Source: Mercurialis annua (Eukaryota > Streptophyta > Magnoliopsida > Malpighiales > Euphorbiaceae). Taken from it: 64,000 nucleotides of DNA. The notes beneath the pieces are model-generated. The model had not been told where the DNA came from. It searched no databases and was given only the letters and a program-made list of their open reading frames with translations. Below, one piece after another: positions 37,001-48,607 of the stretch. Every line of letters begins with the position of its first letter. Within the stretch, counting starts at the first letter, position 1. The stretch spans positions 312,501 to 376,500 of the forward strand of contig NC_065571.1 in assembly GCF_937616625.2 (NCBI RefSeq), written 5' to 3'. Position numbers and translations under genes: made by a program.

Positions 37001-40000
37001 AATCTCATTTGGTTCTACATCAGCAGGTTTATGCTTCAATGCCATATGCTAGCCTGGTATATGGGCCTTTCATTTGTTTCTGGATATTATGATAGAAATA
37101 ATAATAGAAAACCAAAACAAAACATTTTGCATTCTATTTCATTTGCTGCGGTTTGATTGGTTATAATAATGGAAGTGGCATGATGAGGACATCGGGAACT
37201 GGTGGTTTTTGGCCTCTTCTGTGTGACATCCCGCTTAACTAAGTTGATATACTCTTAGATATTTTTGGAAGGCAAACCATCACAGAGAACCTAAAATCAC
37301 TCCCCTATTGATTCCAGGATTTTTTTGTTCATCAAAGATTTATTAATTTTTTTGCACCTAACCGTTGTTACGATGAAACAATTGTGGAGAATTTGATCTA
37401 TTCCCCTATCGATTCCAGAATATTTGTTCATCAAAGATTTATTAAATTTTTTGCACATTACCGCTGTTATGATGAAACAATTGTGGATAATATGATCTAC
37501 AATGATGTATGATTTCTGCTTCTATGCATAAGTTTGGGCACTGATTTGTGTTTAGCTTGAAACAGTCTAGTTTGCGAAAGGACCATATACATATTTATAG
37601 ATTATTAATTTTGCATAGAAGTTTTGATTACAACAAAATTTATTGCGCCTTGCAGCATTACTATCTTTTGGATTTTTAATAGTCTGAATTTTGTGATTAT
37701 TGCATCTGATGTCTCAATAACTATTACCCTTATGTACAGGATGGAAATTCTGGTGAGGATTTCAACAAGGACTCTATTGAGCGTGATGAAAGACGCCTTA
37801 CAGAATTGGGCCGTAGGACAGTGGAAATATATGTGCTTGCTCACATATTCACGTAATGTCTTATAATAAATTTCTAAAACTGTTACATTCTACCATGCTG
37901 GTGGCCTAGTTGCTTTTTTGGTCTTGAATTGTTACTGGTGTGACACTTCTGATTATTTGGAGTCTTATTCTATCTTTTTAAGACCTGATTGTTCTTCCGA
38001 AATTGGACTATGTATGGTAGCTAATGTTATGACATTGTTAAGTGTTTTATTTTGTTTGTCTTTGCATAGAACTGAAATAGAGTACTTGCAATATATAGGA
38101 TTATGTCGGGAGTGTGTGAAGGTAATAGTTTATGAAGTTTGAATATTAAATCTTAGTTACTCCCTGCGTCCCATTTTGTTTGTCACTTTTTACACCTTTG
38201 ATGTCCCAAAAAGAATGTCACTTTATATTGTTAACACATATTTTCCTTTTTTACCCTAAATATGAACTTGCTAGATAGATTAATTTCTAAAATTAATGGT
38301 GTATTTGACAATATTATATTATTAAACCAAAATAAGGGGTATAAAAGAAAATTTGTCTTTCACATTTATTGTATTCTTAACATGTGTGAAAATGCAAAAT
38401 GACAAACGGAACGGGACAGGAGAGTATAAATTAGGGGTATTATAAGTTGATGACGGGTGGTAGTTGTTGAAGCCGTGAAAGCATCTCATATTAGGACTAC
38501 TGATTTCTGTTTTCTATACGGATGCCTCTTGGGGATGAATATTTAAACAGTTCCTTTGCTGCACCTAGTAATGTTTTTGGGATATGCATTTTATGTGTTA
38601 GCTGGAAGTATATGCTTTTCTTATGGTGAACATGGCATATCAGTGGTCCTTTCATCTAAAGTTCTTAAAGTAGCTTGTATTGTGAAATTTATTATCCTGT
38701 TACCCTAGTTTGATAGAACAGATATTATGAAATGTATAAAATCAAACTCTATATCTTTTTCTAGTGTATATGTTATGATGGATTTATGATAGTTGATAGT
38801 TGTGGGTCTAATGGGTTCTGTTAATTAACTCCAGCTATGATTATATGATGATGCGTTTATTCACTCTAAGATGAGTAAATCTTGATTGATCCTCATCTCC
38901 CTTATATGGTTTGCTTTTGTCTCTTTTGTTTGTAGCAAGAAAATTGAAACTGCCTACCAGGACGCTGTATCTCTAAAGAGGCAAGAAGAGCTGATCCGCG
39001 AAGAGGCAGCATGGCTGGCTGAAAGTGAGCAGAAGGCTAAACGTGGAATGACTGACAAAGAAAAGAAATCAAAGAAAAAACAGGTATGAAATTGTACTTT
39101 CTTTTTTGTGTTTGGATTGTTTTAAAAAAGACGAGCCAAATATTTCTCTCTTATTTGTGTTATTCCAACTGTGTCCTCAATGACGGTATATGAACTTTTC
39201 ATAGGAAGGACACACCATTATATTTAGGCTTAATGGTGCCAAAAAGCAAAACTTTTCGGCGTTTTGGAAATTTATTCACCTTTCAAAAGTTGTGAATCTA
39301 TCCTTATTTAGCCAATTCATTTTTCAAAATTGATTTAATTGCAATGGCAATTGAACATGTATTTGTTAAAAAAAACAATTGAGAAGAAAAACTGTTGATT
39401 GAGATGCCACGTGGTTCGGGCAAATTATAATTTCATATTTAATGCTGACTTGGCATTGCCACGTTGACACAGTTAAATCGAATTTAGAAAATTGGATAAT
39501 TTTCCAGCGAATTGTTCAAACTAGGATAGATTTACAACTACTGTTTCTTCTCATTTCCTTTATATCCATGGCGAAAGTAAATTGTAAATGCCTCATTTCA
39601 CTTTGTTCTCTTTCTTTTCTTTTCTTTTCTTTTCTTTTCTTTCTTCCTCATTTAAATACCCAAATGAGGAAAATTTTATTGTTTTATTATTTTTTTCTTT
39701 CTTTCTTGAACTTTGGTTTGTATACCAATCATGTCAAATGGCAAGTTTATTAGGTTTTTGAGAACAGTTAAGAGTTTGCATTCAAATCACCAAAATTTAT
39801 TAAACCGAATCTCTGTTGACATTTTCACTGATGCTTTTGGTCAACCGGTAGGCTAAACAGAGACGTAATAACCGCAAGGGGAAGGACAAAGGAAGAGAGC
39901 AAAGGTCTGCTGTAGCGGCATCAGACAAGCACCAAGAGGAAGATTCAAGTAATGAGAAGGAGTCTATTGTGGTAGAGGAGGTGCAGCCTGCAGTAGAAAA

Positions 40001-42031
40001 GCCAGATTTTCTGGAAGATGTGTCTGATGTATCCGACTCAGTGGATGGTGGTAATGAAGTATTGCATCCAGATTCAGAAGACAGAGACGTGAGTCCTGTG
40101 AATTGGGATACTGATACTTCAGAAGTTCATCATCCACCAGATTCCAGTAGCAGCGAAGTTAGTGGATTGTCATCTATACCAAATGAAACCATAGAAAAAA
40201 GAAGCACATCAGCAATGGATGATAGTTCCTCAACATGCTCTACAGATTCAGTCCCATCTGTTGCCACCAATGGCTCCTACAGGGGAAACTCGTATTCAAA
40301 CTACCAATATGTCAAATCTCCCAGCAGGTATATTGCTTAACAGTAGTTCTCCTCTTTCTTTTCACTACTATGGTAGATATTGTTAATGAATTATTTATTA
40401 TCTATAGAGGGAAGCATGCACGAGGTAAGGTGGCAAGTGATGGGAGTTGGACTGTGGAAATGGATAGTCAGCTTTCTGGGTCTGCAGATAATGCAGATCT
40501 TAATGATGTTACTGGAAGTAGTAAGCCTTTGGAATGTGAGTCTGAAGCTACTGTTCACGCCTCACAAGATAGAATTATTTGGCCTGACCAACCTATAACT
40601 AAGAAGGTGAAGTCTCCATATCTTTTTGACTGGAGTATACATTTTTTTGTCTGTTTAAGTTTTCCACATTTGCTTCCAAATTGCGGTCTTCAGTGATTTT
40701 AGTTACTTGTATTTAGTTATTCTGTTTTGACTCAATTTTGATGAGCATCCCTCTCTTTGAGATAGGTTGTGGATGAAGTTTTGCCACAAAAGAAACCGAG
40801 CACCAAAGACTTGGTTGATGTGGAAAGATCATCTAAAGAAAGGGCTGCAACTTTTCCGTCGTCTTCTAGAAGCCCTCCTAGAAGTCCTTCAAAAGATCTC
40901 CAGTCCTCTATTCAAGCGAAGTTGGAAAACAAGAACTCGGCTACTATAGATCTTGTTCAAATTAAGAAACCGTCTCTAAATTGCGGACAGCAGCCTGATA
41001 AAGCAGCCTCTACAACTACAACTACATCCTCGCATAATACAGTCTTGTCCAAACCAGAGAGCCTAAATGCCTCAACTTTGAAGATGTCGGAGAAGCCAGT
41101 TGTACAGCAGCTTCCTCTGATGTCAAGGCCCTCGAGTGCCCCTTTAACACCTGGTCCCAAATCAACTGCTCCTGTTGTTTCCATGGTTCAAACATCCCCA
41201 TTACTTGCTCGTTCAGTAAGTGCAACTGGTCGGCTGGGTCCGGATCCTTCACCTGCAAATCATAGTTATGCTCCTCTATCATATAGAAATGCCATGGTGG
41301 GCAACCATGTTGAGACGAGTTCAGCTGGTTTCACTCATGCCAACTCTTCTAGTTTGGGAGTCAACATTCCGTCAACACATACATCGACACATACACAGCC
41401 AGCTGCTTTGGTATCTGGGTCAATGTTTTTACCCCCGAGCTCCGATATGGTAGAGCTGAACTCAGTCCAATCTGGCTTTCATTTTGGCATGGTTGCTCGT
41501 GATCCCGCTGGATCCCAGCGGGTGGAGAGTCTTCAAGGAGGAGTAACGGATGAGTTCCCGCATCTCGATATCATCAACGACTTACTTGATGATGAACATG
41601 GTATCGGGATGGCGGCCGGGGCAAGCAGGGTTTTCCAGCCTCTTGGAAACGGACCGCACTACTTAAATCGGCAATGCTCTTTTCCAGGTGATGCTATTTC
41701 TACTGACATGCTCTCCTCAACAAGCAGCTCTTGCAGATTTGAACGTGCAAGGAGCTACCACGACGGCGGGTTTCAGCGGAGTTACAGTGCGCTGGGGTCT
41801 AATCTCGATGCAGTGAGGGAATATGTTCCCCAGAGTAGTCCAATGCTGTACGCGAATGGGCATGTTGACGGTTTAGGGCAACACCAATGGCAGATGACGG
41901 CATCTGATCTTTCTCGGGTAGGTATGAGGAATGTAGAAGGTGACGGTTCTCCGTATTTCAATCCGGATTATTCGAATTTGGCATGCGGTGGCAATGGATA
42001 TGCAGTATATAGACCTTCAAATGGACAGTGA
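34041..42031 (+). CDS. MUSE14: TRAF/MATH-domain protein, MUSE13/MUSE14 (TRAF1A/B) family
   Basis: In Arabidopsis MUSE13/14 are adaptors that help the SCF-CPR1 ligase turn over NLR immune receptors (SNC1, RPS2). As TRAF1a/b they also regulate ATG6 stability in autophagy. Coding exons: 34041-34224, 34496-34604, 34952-35040, 35165-35233, 35312-35444, 35696-35854, 36431-36776, 37740-37852, 38936-39083, 39852-40327, 40408-40606, 40766-42031. Phases all agree: 1096 residues, close to the family's usual 1,050-1,070. MAGIASEE is followed by an acidic stretch (DTDDDDD) and one MATH domain (about 62-195: YGKYTWKIEKFS ... DTLIIKAQVQVI). A helical region at about 402-450 (RQEELIREEAAWLAE), a Ser/Asp-rich linker and a Ser/Pro-rich tail follow. 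Intron 8 has a Stowaway MITE, intron 7 a tandem duplication, intron 9 a decayed inverted repeat. Which paralogue (13 or 14) is unresolved. Confidence 0.94.
35966..36280 (+). repeat. Two diverged direct repeats in TRAF-gene intron 6
   Basis: A block near 35966-36030 (TTCTGTGTGACCAAGGAAAT ... TGTGCTTGGGGATATG) reappears near 36215-36280 (TTTTCTGTGACCATGGTGAT ... TGTGCTTGGGAACATG). Probably an old local duplication. Confidence 0.6.
37302..37500 (+). repeat. Tandem duplication of ~100 bp in TRAF-gene intron 7
   Basis: Copy one starts CCCCTATTGATTCCAG at 37302 and copy two starts CCCCTATCGATTCCAG at 37403. Both continue through TTCATCAAAGATTTATTAA and GATGAAACAATTGTGGA with about 10% differences by eye. 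A local tandem duplication with no coding meaning. Confidence 0.85.
38160..38424. mobile_element. Stowaway MITE in TRAF-gene intron 8
   Basis: It begins CTCCCTGCGTCCCATTTTGT and ends ACGGAACGGGACAGGAGAG, an imperfect inverted pair. TA flanks it at 38158-38159 and 38425-38426. It is about 265 bp and non-coding. The right terminus has diverged more than the element at 11049. Confidence 0.85.
39222..39545. repeat. Decayed inverted repeat (truncated MITE) in TRAF-gene intron 9
   Basis: It starts GGCTTAATGGTGCCAAAAAG, the same style of terminus as the 9-bp-TSD MITEs here. An internal arm (TTGTGAATCTATCCTTATTT) has its inverted partner near 39520 (AGGATAGATTTACAACTA). The matching right terminus is missing. 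A TTTTC microsatellite follows at about 39611-39640. Confidence 0.55.
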
Positions 42032-43192
42032 AGGAGCTGAGAAATGCAAAGTGGTGAGCATCATTATGTCCGTTGTAATAATGTATTACCTTGGGGAAAT
42101 TGTTGGGTTATAAAATTGGAGTGAGGCTGTAATCTTTTTCATAAGCTAACATTTTGTAGAGTGTTTCTGCCTTTGCCTAAATGCATTTTTAGTTTGCTGT
42201 TATAATGCCTCCATGTATTTTCTTTCTGGGGCTTGTTCAATTATTGAAAAAAGATGGCCTATTTCAGAAATTGTACACATTACTGAAAGCTCACTTCACA
42301 GATCTTCACTGTCCTGATTCTTCTCTGGCACGACCGGTCAATACTGAATTTGTCTAATTTTTCCAAATTAATTTCATAACTGAAATGGAATAATATAAGT
42401 ATATCATAAATTCTGGAATAATTTATAAAAATAACACTATACATAATCGAGATAATTCAAAATATTCAGATTGAGCATCAAATCTAATAAAATTGATTGA
42501 TTTTTTCCATTAAATTAAAATTTTAAAATGGTAATCTGCTTGTATTGGAATACTGCACATCCCATCCATTATGATATTCACAAACCCCATCTCCTGGCTT
42601 ATATGCTGCAATGGTTATGGGTAGTAGTATATATTAGCATAAACGTAAGCACAAAAAGTAAGCTGTACTGGTATTAATATGTCCGATTCCCATGTAGTAG
42701 CTAACGAAATAAAAGAAAAGTACTACTTAATCCTCATATATATATATATATACTAGTACTAATTAATGAATGACTTAACAGCTGATTTCACTTCCTTAGC
42801 TTGATATTTGAATTTCAAACCATATAATATAAACATGTCAGCATTGACAAATTTCATATTTCAAGGTCTATGAAAACACGGTCCAGGAAATTTCCTCCCA
42901 CAGACCGGACATCCCATGGTAAACCTAGTAGAATCAATCAAACACTTTGTTTCAATTTTCATCAAACTAGACCTTAATTATATAATCAACTCATCCATTA
43001 ATTAATTGCATATGGCCAAAACCTTATCAGAGCACTCATTTTTCTTGCTTGTGACCCATTCAATTTCCTGAAATCTTTAATTTATAGACAAAAACCCTTG
43101 CTAATAGTCTTGTTCAAAAAAAGAGAAAAATAAAACCCTAGTAGTCAACAGTCAATACATGTCTACAATAGAATAAAATAAAAACCTTGTAC
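42032..43192. other. TRAF-gene 3' UTR and promoter of the peptide gene
   Basis: The first ~200 bp look like 3' UTR. The rest is AT-rich with a TA microsatellite at about 42738-42752. No further gene is seen. Confidence 0.5.
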
Positions 43193-43200
43193 TATAAATA
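43193..43200 (+). promoter_or_regulatory. TATA box of the CTNIP-like peptide gene
   Basis: TATAAATA, 73 bases before the first of two adjacent ATG codons, which implies a leader of about 45 bases. Confidence 0.75.
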
Positions 43201-43272
43201 CCCCTTTGCCCCATGCAAATTGTTCATACTTTTAATTCTCTTAGCATTGGTTAATTTTCAAGAAATTCATTA

Positions 43273-43596
43273 ATGATGACAATGCTTCTACATTTTTGTT
43301 TAGCAGCATTCTTGATATTGTTTTGTTTAAATGTTCAACAATGTGAAGCTAGTAGAATATTATATGATGAAGAAGATATAAGCAAAGAGCTCGGTCTGCA
43401 ATCTCTCCAAAAGGGTAGTGTACCTGGCGGTGCCTCGGGATGCACTCACATCCCCGGGACTGGAGGACCCCCCTGTCCTACTGCCATTAATTCCATGAAT
43501 TTTGCCGGTAATTTTCATGCTCGAGCTGCTGCTTATCCTCCGCTTATGGTTGATTTTGGTGTTGCTACCGCTACTACTACTACTAGTCAGAAATGA
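43273..43596 (+). CDS. Secreted CTNIP/SCREW-type phytocytokine precursor (CTHIP variant)
   Basis: CTNIP (SCREW) peptides are secreted, stress-induced signals perceived by the receptor kinase HSL3 (NUT); they affect defence and stomatal reopening in Arabidopsis. Single exon, 107 residues. A hydrophobic signal peptide (about 1-26, LLHFCLAAFLILFCL) has likely cleavage after CEA. An acidic spacer follows, then the core GGASGCTHIPGTGGPPCP with Cys57 and Cys68. The two cysteines and the C-T-x-I-P-G arrangement fit the family as I recall it; the third position is His instead of Asn. The chain continues about 37 residues beyond the second cysteine (MNFAGNFHARAAAYPP ...), which seems long and may be a pro-region. 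The gene stands alone, with a TATA box upstream. Assignment rests on the motif, not on a search. Confidence 0.72.
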   Translation: MMTMLLHFCLAAFLILFCLNVQQCEASRILYDEEDISKELGLQSLQKGSVPGGASGCTHIPGTGGPPCPTAINSMNFAGNFHARAAAYPPLMVDFGVATATTTTSQK

Positions 43597-43946
43597 AGTT
43601 GATCGATTTGGGGTTTCTGATGATAATATAGGAAAATTGCAGCTCCTAAATTAAACATTTATACAATTTATACTATTGTATTTTTTTGTTCTTTCATTTT
43701 TTGTAATCCTAATGGAACTTGTACATTAATTTGATTTGTAATATAGAGCATATATGTTCTTTCTTTCCCTTTTCCCTTAATTTTTTTCTCTGGTTTTCGT
43801 CAATTAATTGTTTAAGTTAACATAATATAGATTACGTATTCAAATTGGAATGGGAAGGGAATGAAGAAGATGGCTTCAAATTCTGCATGCTCTATATTTT
43901 TAAAGCAGCTTTGTTTTGACTAGTACAAACTACAAAGTAATTAAAA

Positions 43947-44396
43947 GGCCTGATGCCTTGAAAAATCATGACCTTTTTGCCATTTTACCATATTTTGTGT
44001 CTTTGTATTTCAATTTTACCCTAAAATATTAAATTAACGTCCTTTTCATTTGGAAAAACGTTCTTCATTTCTAGCATATATTAATTTATATGTGTTTAAA
44101 ATTTATTTATATTTAGTTAAATTAATTAAAAATTTAAATTAGTTTTAATCTGATTATAGTTTTTAATTAGTTTTTAAAAATAAAGGACTTATTATACTTT
44201 TTTGAATGGAAATGAATTCACTTTTATCTTTAAACTTAGTTAATTGAATAATTTCACCATTTAAGTAAAAACGTTGACAAAAATTGAGAAATTGGGATAT
44301 AATTGAAACGATAAAATATAAAGTAGGTAAAATTGACTAGTTTTCAACGTCAGGATAGAATTGAAAAGGGGCTAAAAGGTCGAGCTTTTTTAGGCC
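43947..44396. mobile_element. Mutator-type MITE with 9-bp TSD (450 bp)
   Basis: It starts GGCCTGATGCCTTGAAAAAT and ends GAGCTTTTTTAGGCC. Flanks 43938-43946 and 44397-44405 are both TAATTAAAA. The inverted similarity is imperfect but extends inward (CATGACCTTTTTGCC versus GGGGCTAAAAGGTCG). Non-coding. Confidence 0.78.
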
Positions 44397-44631
44397 TAAT
44401 TAAAAGCAGGTTCAATGATGTCAAAAAGAGAAAGAAATCAATATTTTACGAATTTATCAAAAACTTTTAAATTTTATAAATCTATTTTAATTTAATATTT
44501 TTGTTATAATTCTACTTGCTATTTTCCAATCAATTTAATTGTGTTAATTTTTCACTTCAATATTATATTTATTTACCTATTCTATTTATTTTAACTCTAA
44601 ATTTGTTTTTTCTTACTTCAACCACCGCAAG

Positions 44632-45096
44632 CTAAGAAGCACATAGACTTCGACGAACTTGCGTGTCCCGTTTCGGAAATATTTTGGAAAATGAAAACTC
44701 TCAAAAATTCTCGAAAATTTATAAGGAAACATCTCGGACCGTTTCCGTAAATAAAAAAATTATATAGTTAGAAAAAAAAATCTAAAAAAATTCTCAACTA
44801 ATAATCTTTTTGAATCAATTACCCACAATTTTTATTGTTTATTTTATCTACAATAAAGTCTATCTTCTTATTTTTATTGGATTTAATTATGTTTGATTTA
44901 TTTTATTAATTGACATAAATGTATAAATAAAATTTAATATATATAATATTTTATAATTTCTAATATTATAAATATATTCTTATATTTTTTATTATTTACA
45001 CGTTTCCCCCACATTTCGTGTCCTTCATTTTAAAATAATTATGTTTCCCGATGTATGTTTCGTATAGTTTCCGTTTTCCATTTCCGTGCTACCTAG
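44632..45096. mobile_element. hAT-type MITE with 8-bp TSD
   Basis: The termini are CTAAGAAGCAC and, inverted, CTAGGTAGCAC. The flanks ACCGCAAG (44624-44631) and ACCACAAG (45097-45104) match at 7 of 8 bases. The ends contain repeated GTTTCCG/GTTTCCC phrases. This resembles a widespread plant repeat with GAAGCAC ends. Confidence 0.7.
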
Positions 45097-45104
45097 ACCA
45101 CAAG

Positions 45105-46098
45105 TTAGAGAATTTCAAATTATATTCTAAATTGTTTCTGATACTTTTTTTAGGAACTAAATTGTGCAATTTTTCTAACAAGTATAGAAATTAAACTGGA
45201 AACTGAGACAATTAAGTTGATTAAAAAATTTGGATAAATTGCAATAGAATTATGAAATTGAGATAGATTTGTAAACTTTAAATTTTTAAATAAACTTATA
45301 AAATGTTATTTTTTTTTTATTTTTTTGGCACCGTTAAACTTTAAAGTATTAATTCTGAGGAAAAATTGTACTATAAAATAGTATACGTGGTGGTGCTAAT
45401 GTTTTAAGGTTGCTTGCACTAATAGGAATCTGGTATTTAGTGGAAAGTGACTAAGCTATGTATGTGTATATGACTGGAAAAATTATACCAATACAGTTTG
45501 AAAAGTAGATTCATAGATCCTTTAAAACAATTTGGGAAAATTAAAATAATTAATTTTAAAAAAATAAAAACGTTTTTCTAACCCTAAACAGAATGGCAAG
45601 CAAATATGAATATAGTGCATGAAAAGTCAAATATATCAAAGGGAGAGAGTGCTTTAATTTTCCATTTATCACGTGTAATATCAAAGGGCTACGATTAATA
45701 ATGTAAACCAAAACTAATTAACTCAAATAAAATGGCTAAACTTACATAATCACAAACTCAACTCCATAGTCAAACACTAAGGTTGACATCTAAATCTTGC
45801 GCCTCAAGTACCCAACATTTAGTCTCAATTTACTGATACAAATATACTCAATGTATTGCGTTCATTATAAATGGTATTCAATAATATAGTTTAAGCAGTG
45901 GAATATATGTTATTTTTTATATATATAATTGGAGAGAAAAGTTTTTGAGAGACAAAGTAAGTCATGATTTCTTGGCAGCATTAAACATTAATTTGGCCAA
46001 TCTATCATTTCATTATGATACTTATTTTTTTTTTATTCATTTTAAATTTCAAACTTGCATATTCTTTGCTTCAATCAGCAAAAGAAATATAATATAAA
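45105..46098. other. Intergenic, no gene seen
   Basis: AT-rich, with no supported gene or element with clear ends. Confidence 0.45.
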
Positions 46099-46500
46099 GC
46101 AAATTATTATGACACCACTCACATTTGACATAATTCACAGTTTAATCCCTCTTATTTAAAAATTGAATTATATAGCCCCTCACTTTCGGTTTGTCAACGA
46201 TTTAGTCCTTCCATCCATTTTGGATGTTAGTCAACGAAGTCAACGAAACTATATGGTCCTCCACTTTTATTTTTCTCAACGATTTCACCCTTCACTTTTG
46301 TTTTTGTTAATGATTTCGTCCCTCAGGTTTGATAACTAATTTACCCATAAGTCCTTTGACTTCGTTGACTAACACTAAAAATGGATGGAGGGACTAAAAG
46401 TTGACGGAAGCAAAAGTGAGGGGTCACATAGTTTAGTTTTCAAACAGGAGGGACTAAAATGTCAATTATGTCAAATGTGAGGGGTTTTATAGTAATTTGC
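46099..46500. repeat. Long terminal-inverted-repeat MITE
   Basis: The left arm GCAAATTATTATGACACCAC and the right arm ending TTTTATAGTAATTTGC are inverted. Inner blocks also pair (CTCACATTTGACATAATT and its complement), for at least 80 bp. Inner GTCAACGAAGTC phrases recur. I could not confirm a target duplication. Confidence 0.65.
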
Positions 46501-47016
46501 TCTATAATGTATTGAATTTTGTTGTTGTTTCTGTTTTTTAGATCTTGAGTTAAATTTTACAATTCTAAACAATTATTTTTGCTTATTAATGAATTAGTAT
46601 AAAAACTCAACCGAGACAATTAAATTGATTGGAAATTTTTTTAGATAAAATTACAACAAAATTATCAAATTGGCAATACATAATCAAATTTAAAAGTCTC
46701 GGATAGACTTGTAGAAAGAAAAAATATTTGAATTTTTGACACTGAGCTTTATTTTTTATTAGAGCATGAGCATCAACTAAAACTTGTAAACACGTTACTT
46801 TAATTTCCTTGTTGTATGTACATACTAAGACGTGTAAAAGGGGTAACTATTGATTTTTTAGTATAGACATTGTGACCAAGAAAAATATTGACTGACTAGG
46901 CTGAAATGAATCATATTATTATTCTATTTTCTTTACTGTTGACTTGGCTAAGGTTTGAAGTTTGATAAAATATTGGTCTAGCTTTTTATACTTTTAAATT
47001 TAGATTTATATCATAG

Positions 47017-47365
47017 GCTAAATATACATATTATACCATCACGTTTGGTTCAGTTTTGAATTTGTAGCCTAATAAACTTTTTTTCCGCTAAAGGTACTTA
47101 ACGTTATAAAAAAAATTCACATCAGACCTTCCGAATCTAAAATGTCACATGTCGGTTAGTCAGTGGCCAATGTGAACCATCAAACTTAATACGCCACCGC
47201 TGAGTTGACCAGACACTAACGGACATGTTACATTTTATGTTTGGAGGATCCGATGTTAATTTTTTTATACCGTTAAATACCTCTATCGAGATTTTTTTTA
47301 ATTAAAGTCCAAATTCAAAATCGAAGCAAACAAGAGGGTCGAATCTGTACATTTGCATATTAGAA
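47017..47365. repeat. Inverted-repeat element (probable MITE)
   Basis: The left side (GGCTAAATATACATATTATA, CAGTTTTGAATTTG) pairs in inverted form with the right side (CAAATTCAAAATCGAAGC ... CATTTGCATATTAG). An inner pair around AATGTCACATGTCGGTTAG and CTAACGGACATGTTACATTT is clear. The borders are approximate and no target duplication was found. Confidence 0.6.
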
Positions 47366-47394
47366 AAAAAAAATTAAAATTAATTCAATATAAT

Positions 47395-47551
47395 AGTTTT
47401 CTAATAATTATTTTTGTTTTTATTGAATTCAAGTCGAGCTAGAGCTAGTAGCTCAAATATTGTTCGAGTCTGAGCTCGAGCTTAAGAATTTAAGCTTATT
47501 TAAATTCGAGTTCGAACTTGATGGCCCGGCTCCCTGTTTACACCCCTAATG
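47395..47551. repeat. Fragment of a GAGCTCGAGC-type repeat
   Basis: Low-complexity GAGCT/CGAGCT phrases end in GTTTACACCCCTA, a terminus often seen in plant hAT-like non-autonomous elements. Only this end is recognisable. Confidence 0.4.
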
Positions 47552-47731
47552 AATTTTTTTTTTTTAAAAAAAGAAAAAGTTTCCTGATTCATAACCTTTG
47601 TTTTCTTTTCCTAGTAGTCCAAGAAGTAGAAAATGTAATGTAGGAGAAATACAACTCAAAGGTTCTTCAATCACCTTAAATAAGCACACCAACATATATA
47701 TAACACGAATTGATAATTAAGTTGTATTAAC

Positions 47732-48048
47732 TTAACCGATTGAATTAACTCGACTGACAGTGTTAGTGTCATCAATGAACACCCGAACCCTGTCGCAGCG
47801 GAAATATCCAGAAACCGGGGAACCTTCCTTCACAGTTTGTGCCTGAACTTTTGGGTTTTCACTCATGATCTTGACAGTTGCTGCCTCCCCATTAATACCA
47901 ACCAGTTCCGGCCATAGATCCTTACCTGCAATTCGATTTTCATATACGTACACCTTATAACAAGACTATAGTTATAGTCAAATTGCCAACTACTAATTAG
48001 TAATAATTAATGGTTATTGAACCGAAACTCACCTTAACAAGTTGACAT
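47732..48048 (-). CDS. Potato inhibitor I family protease inhibitor (PR-6), start exon possibly disrupted
   Basis: A small inhibitor of serine proteases used in defence against insects and microbes. Exon 2 (47925-47732) encodes GKDLWPELVG ... FRCDRVRVF ... RVNSIG, the full family core. The family start is usually M-S-x-C-P|GK, split by an intron there. Here exon 1 begins at 48048 and reads ATG TCA ACT TGT TAA G, followed by a strong donor GTGAGT, so the normal Pro codon is a stop. A second donor inside it (GTTAAG, 48038) would give M-S-T-C-K-D-L-W in frame, a 67-residue protein of normal size. The canonical reactive bond would have Gly as P1 (GSPVS-G-Y-FRCD), unlike the usual Leu, Met or Lys. 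A TATA box is present, so it is probably transcribed. Either a functional gene with a shifted donor or a young pseudogene. Confidence 0.85.
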
Positions 48049-48125
48049 CTTTCCTTGTTCACTTCAGTCCTTAATTTTTTTTCTTTCCCATGATAAATGG
48101 TGAGATTGTAAATAAGTATAAAGGC

Positions 48126-48134
48126 CTTTTTATA
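48126..48134 (-). promoter_or_regulatory. TATA box of the potato inhibitor I gene
   Basis: TATAAAAAG on the minus strand, about 80 bases before the ATG at 48048. Confidence 0.7.
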
Positions 48135-48607
48135 GCAGAAAATGATAATATTAATTTGAAGGTAGTCGGCCATGATTAATTAGAAACAAGGCATTACAGA
48201 TGATGATGATGATGATGATAATTAGTACAGAGCTCGTGTATTGTAACTATGTTCAGCAATATCTTTTTTATAATGCTTGGCAACAATACAAGACGAGGAC
48301 ATTATTAATTGTAATCATTTATTTGTAACCGAGTGCAAATAGGTTTACTTGCATGCATGTGGAACAAGAAATGAAGACTAGTTTATGAAAACAATCCAAA
48401 CAAATGTGAGAACTTTAACATTTTAGTTTATTCATCAACAGGTGCTAAATATCGACGAGCCTAAACCATATAGTGAACAAACGATTAACTAGCAAAGAAA
48501 AGAAAACACCTTTCACCTTAGAACACCGGATTTCTATTTCTATATTTTATCAGTCAGCTTGTTGGCCGGCCTGCTAAACTGATGAATGTAAAATTCGACT
48601 TTGTATG
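48135..48607. other. PI-I upstream region and XRCC4 3' UTR
   Basis: Tandem minus-strand genes share this gap. It contains a GAT microsatellite (about 48201-48219). No other feature is seen. Confidence 0.5.

Noticed and set aside
39611..39640. TTTTC microsatellite as a regulatory element
   Set aside because: A simple intronic slippage repeat; nothing supports a role.
38886..39753. Separate small genes inside the TRAF locus
   Set aside because: 38936-39083 is an exon of the TRAF gene, and the ORF at 39442 is a repeat-derived intron sequence.
40767..41453. Overlapping ORFs on both strands in the TRAF last exon
   Set aside because: Shadow frames of the 1,266-bp final coding exon.
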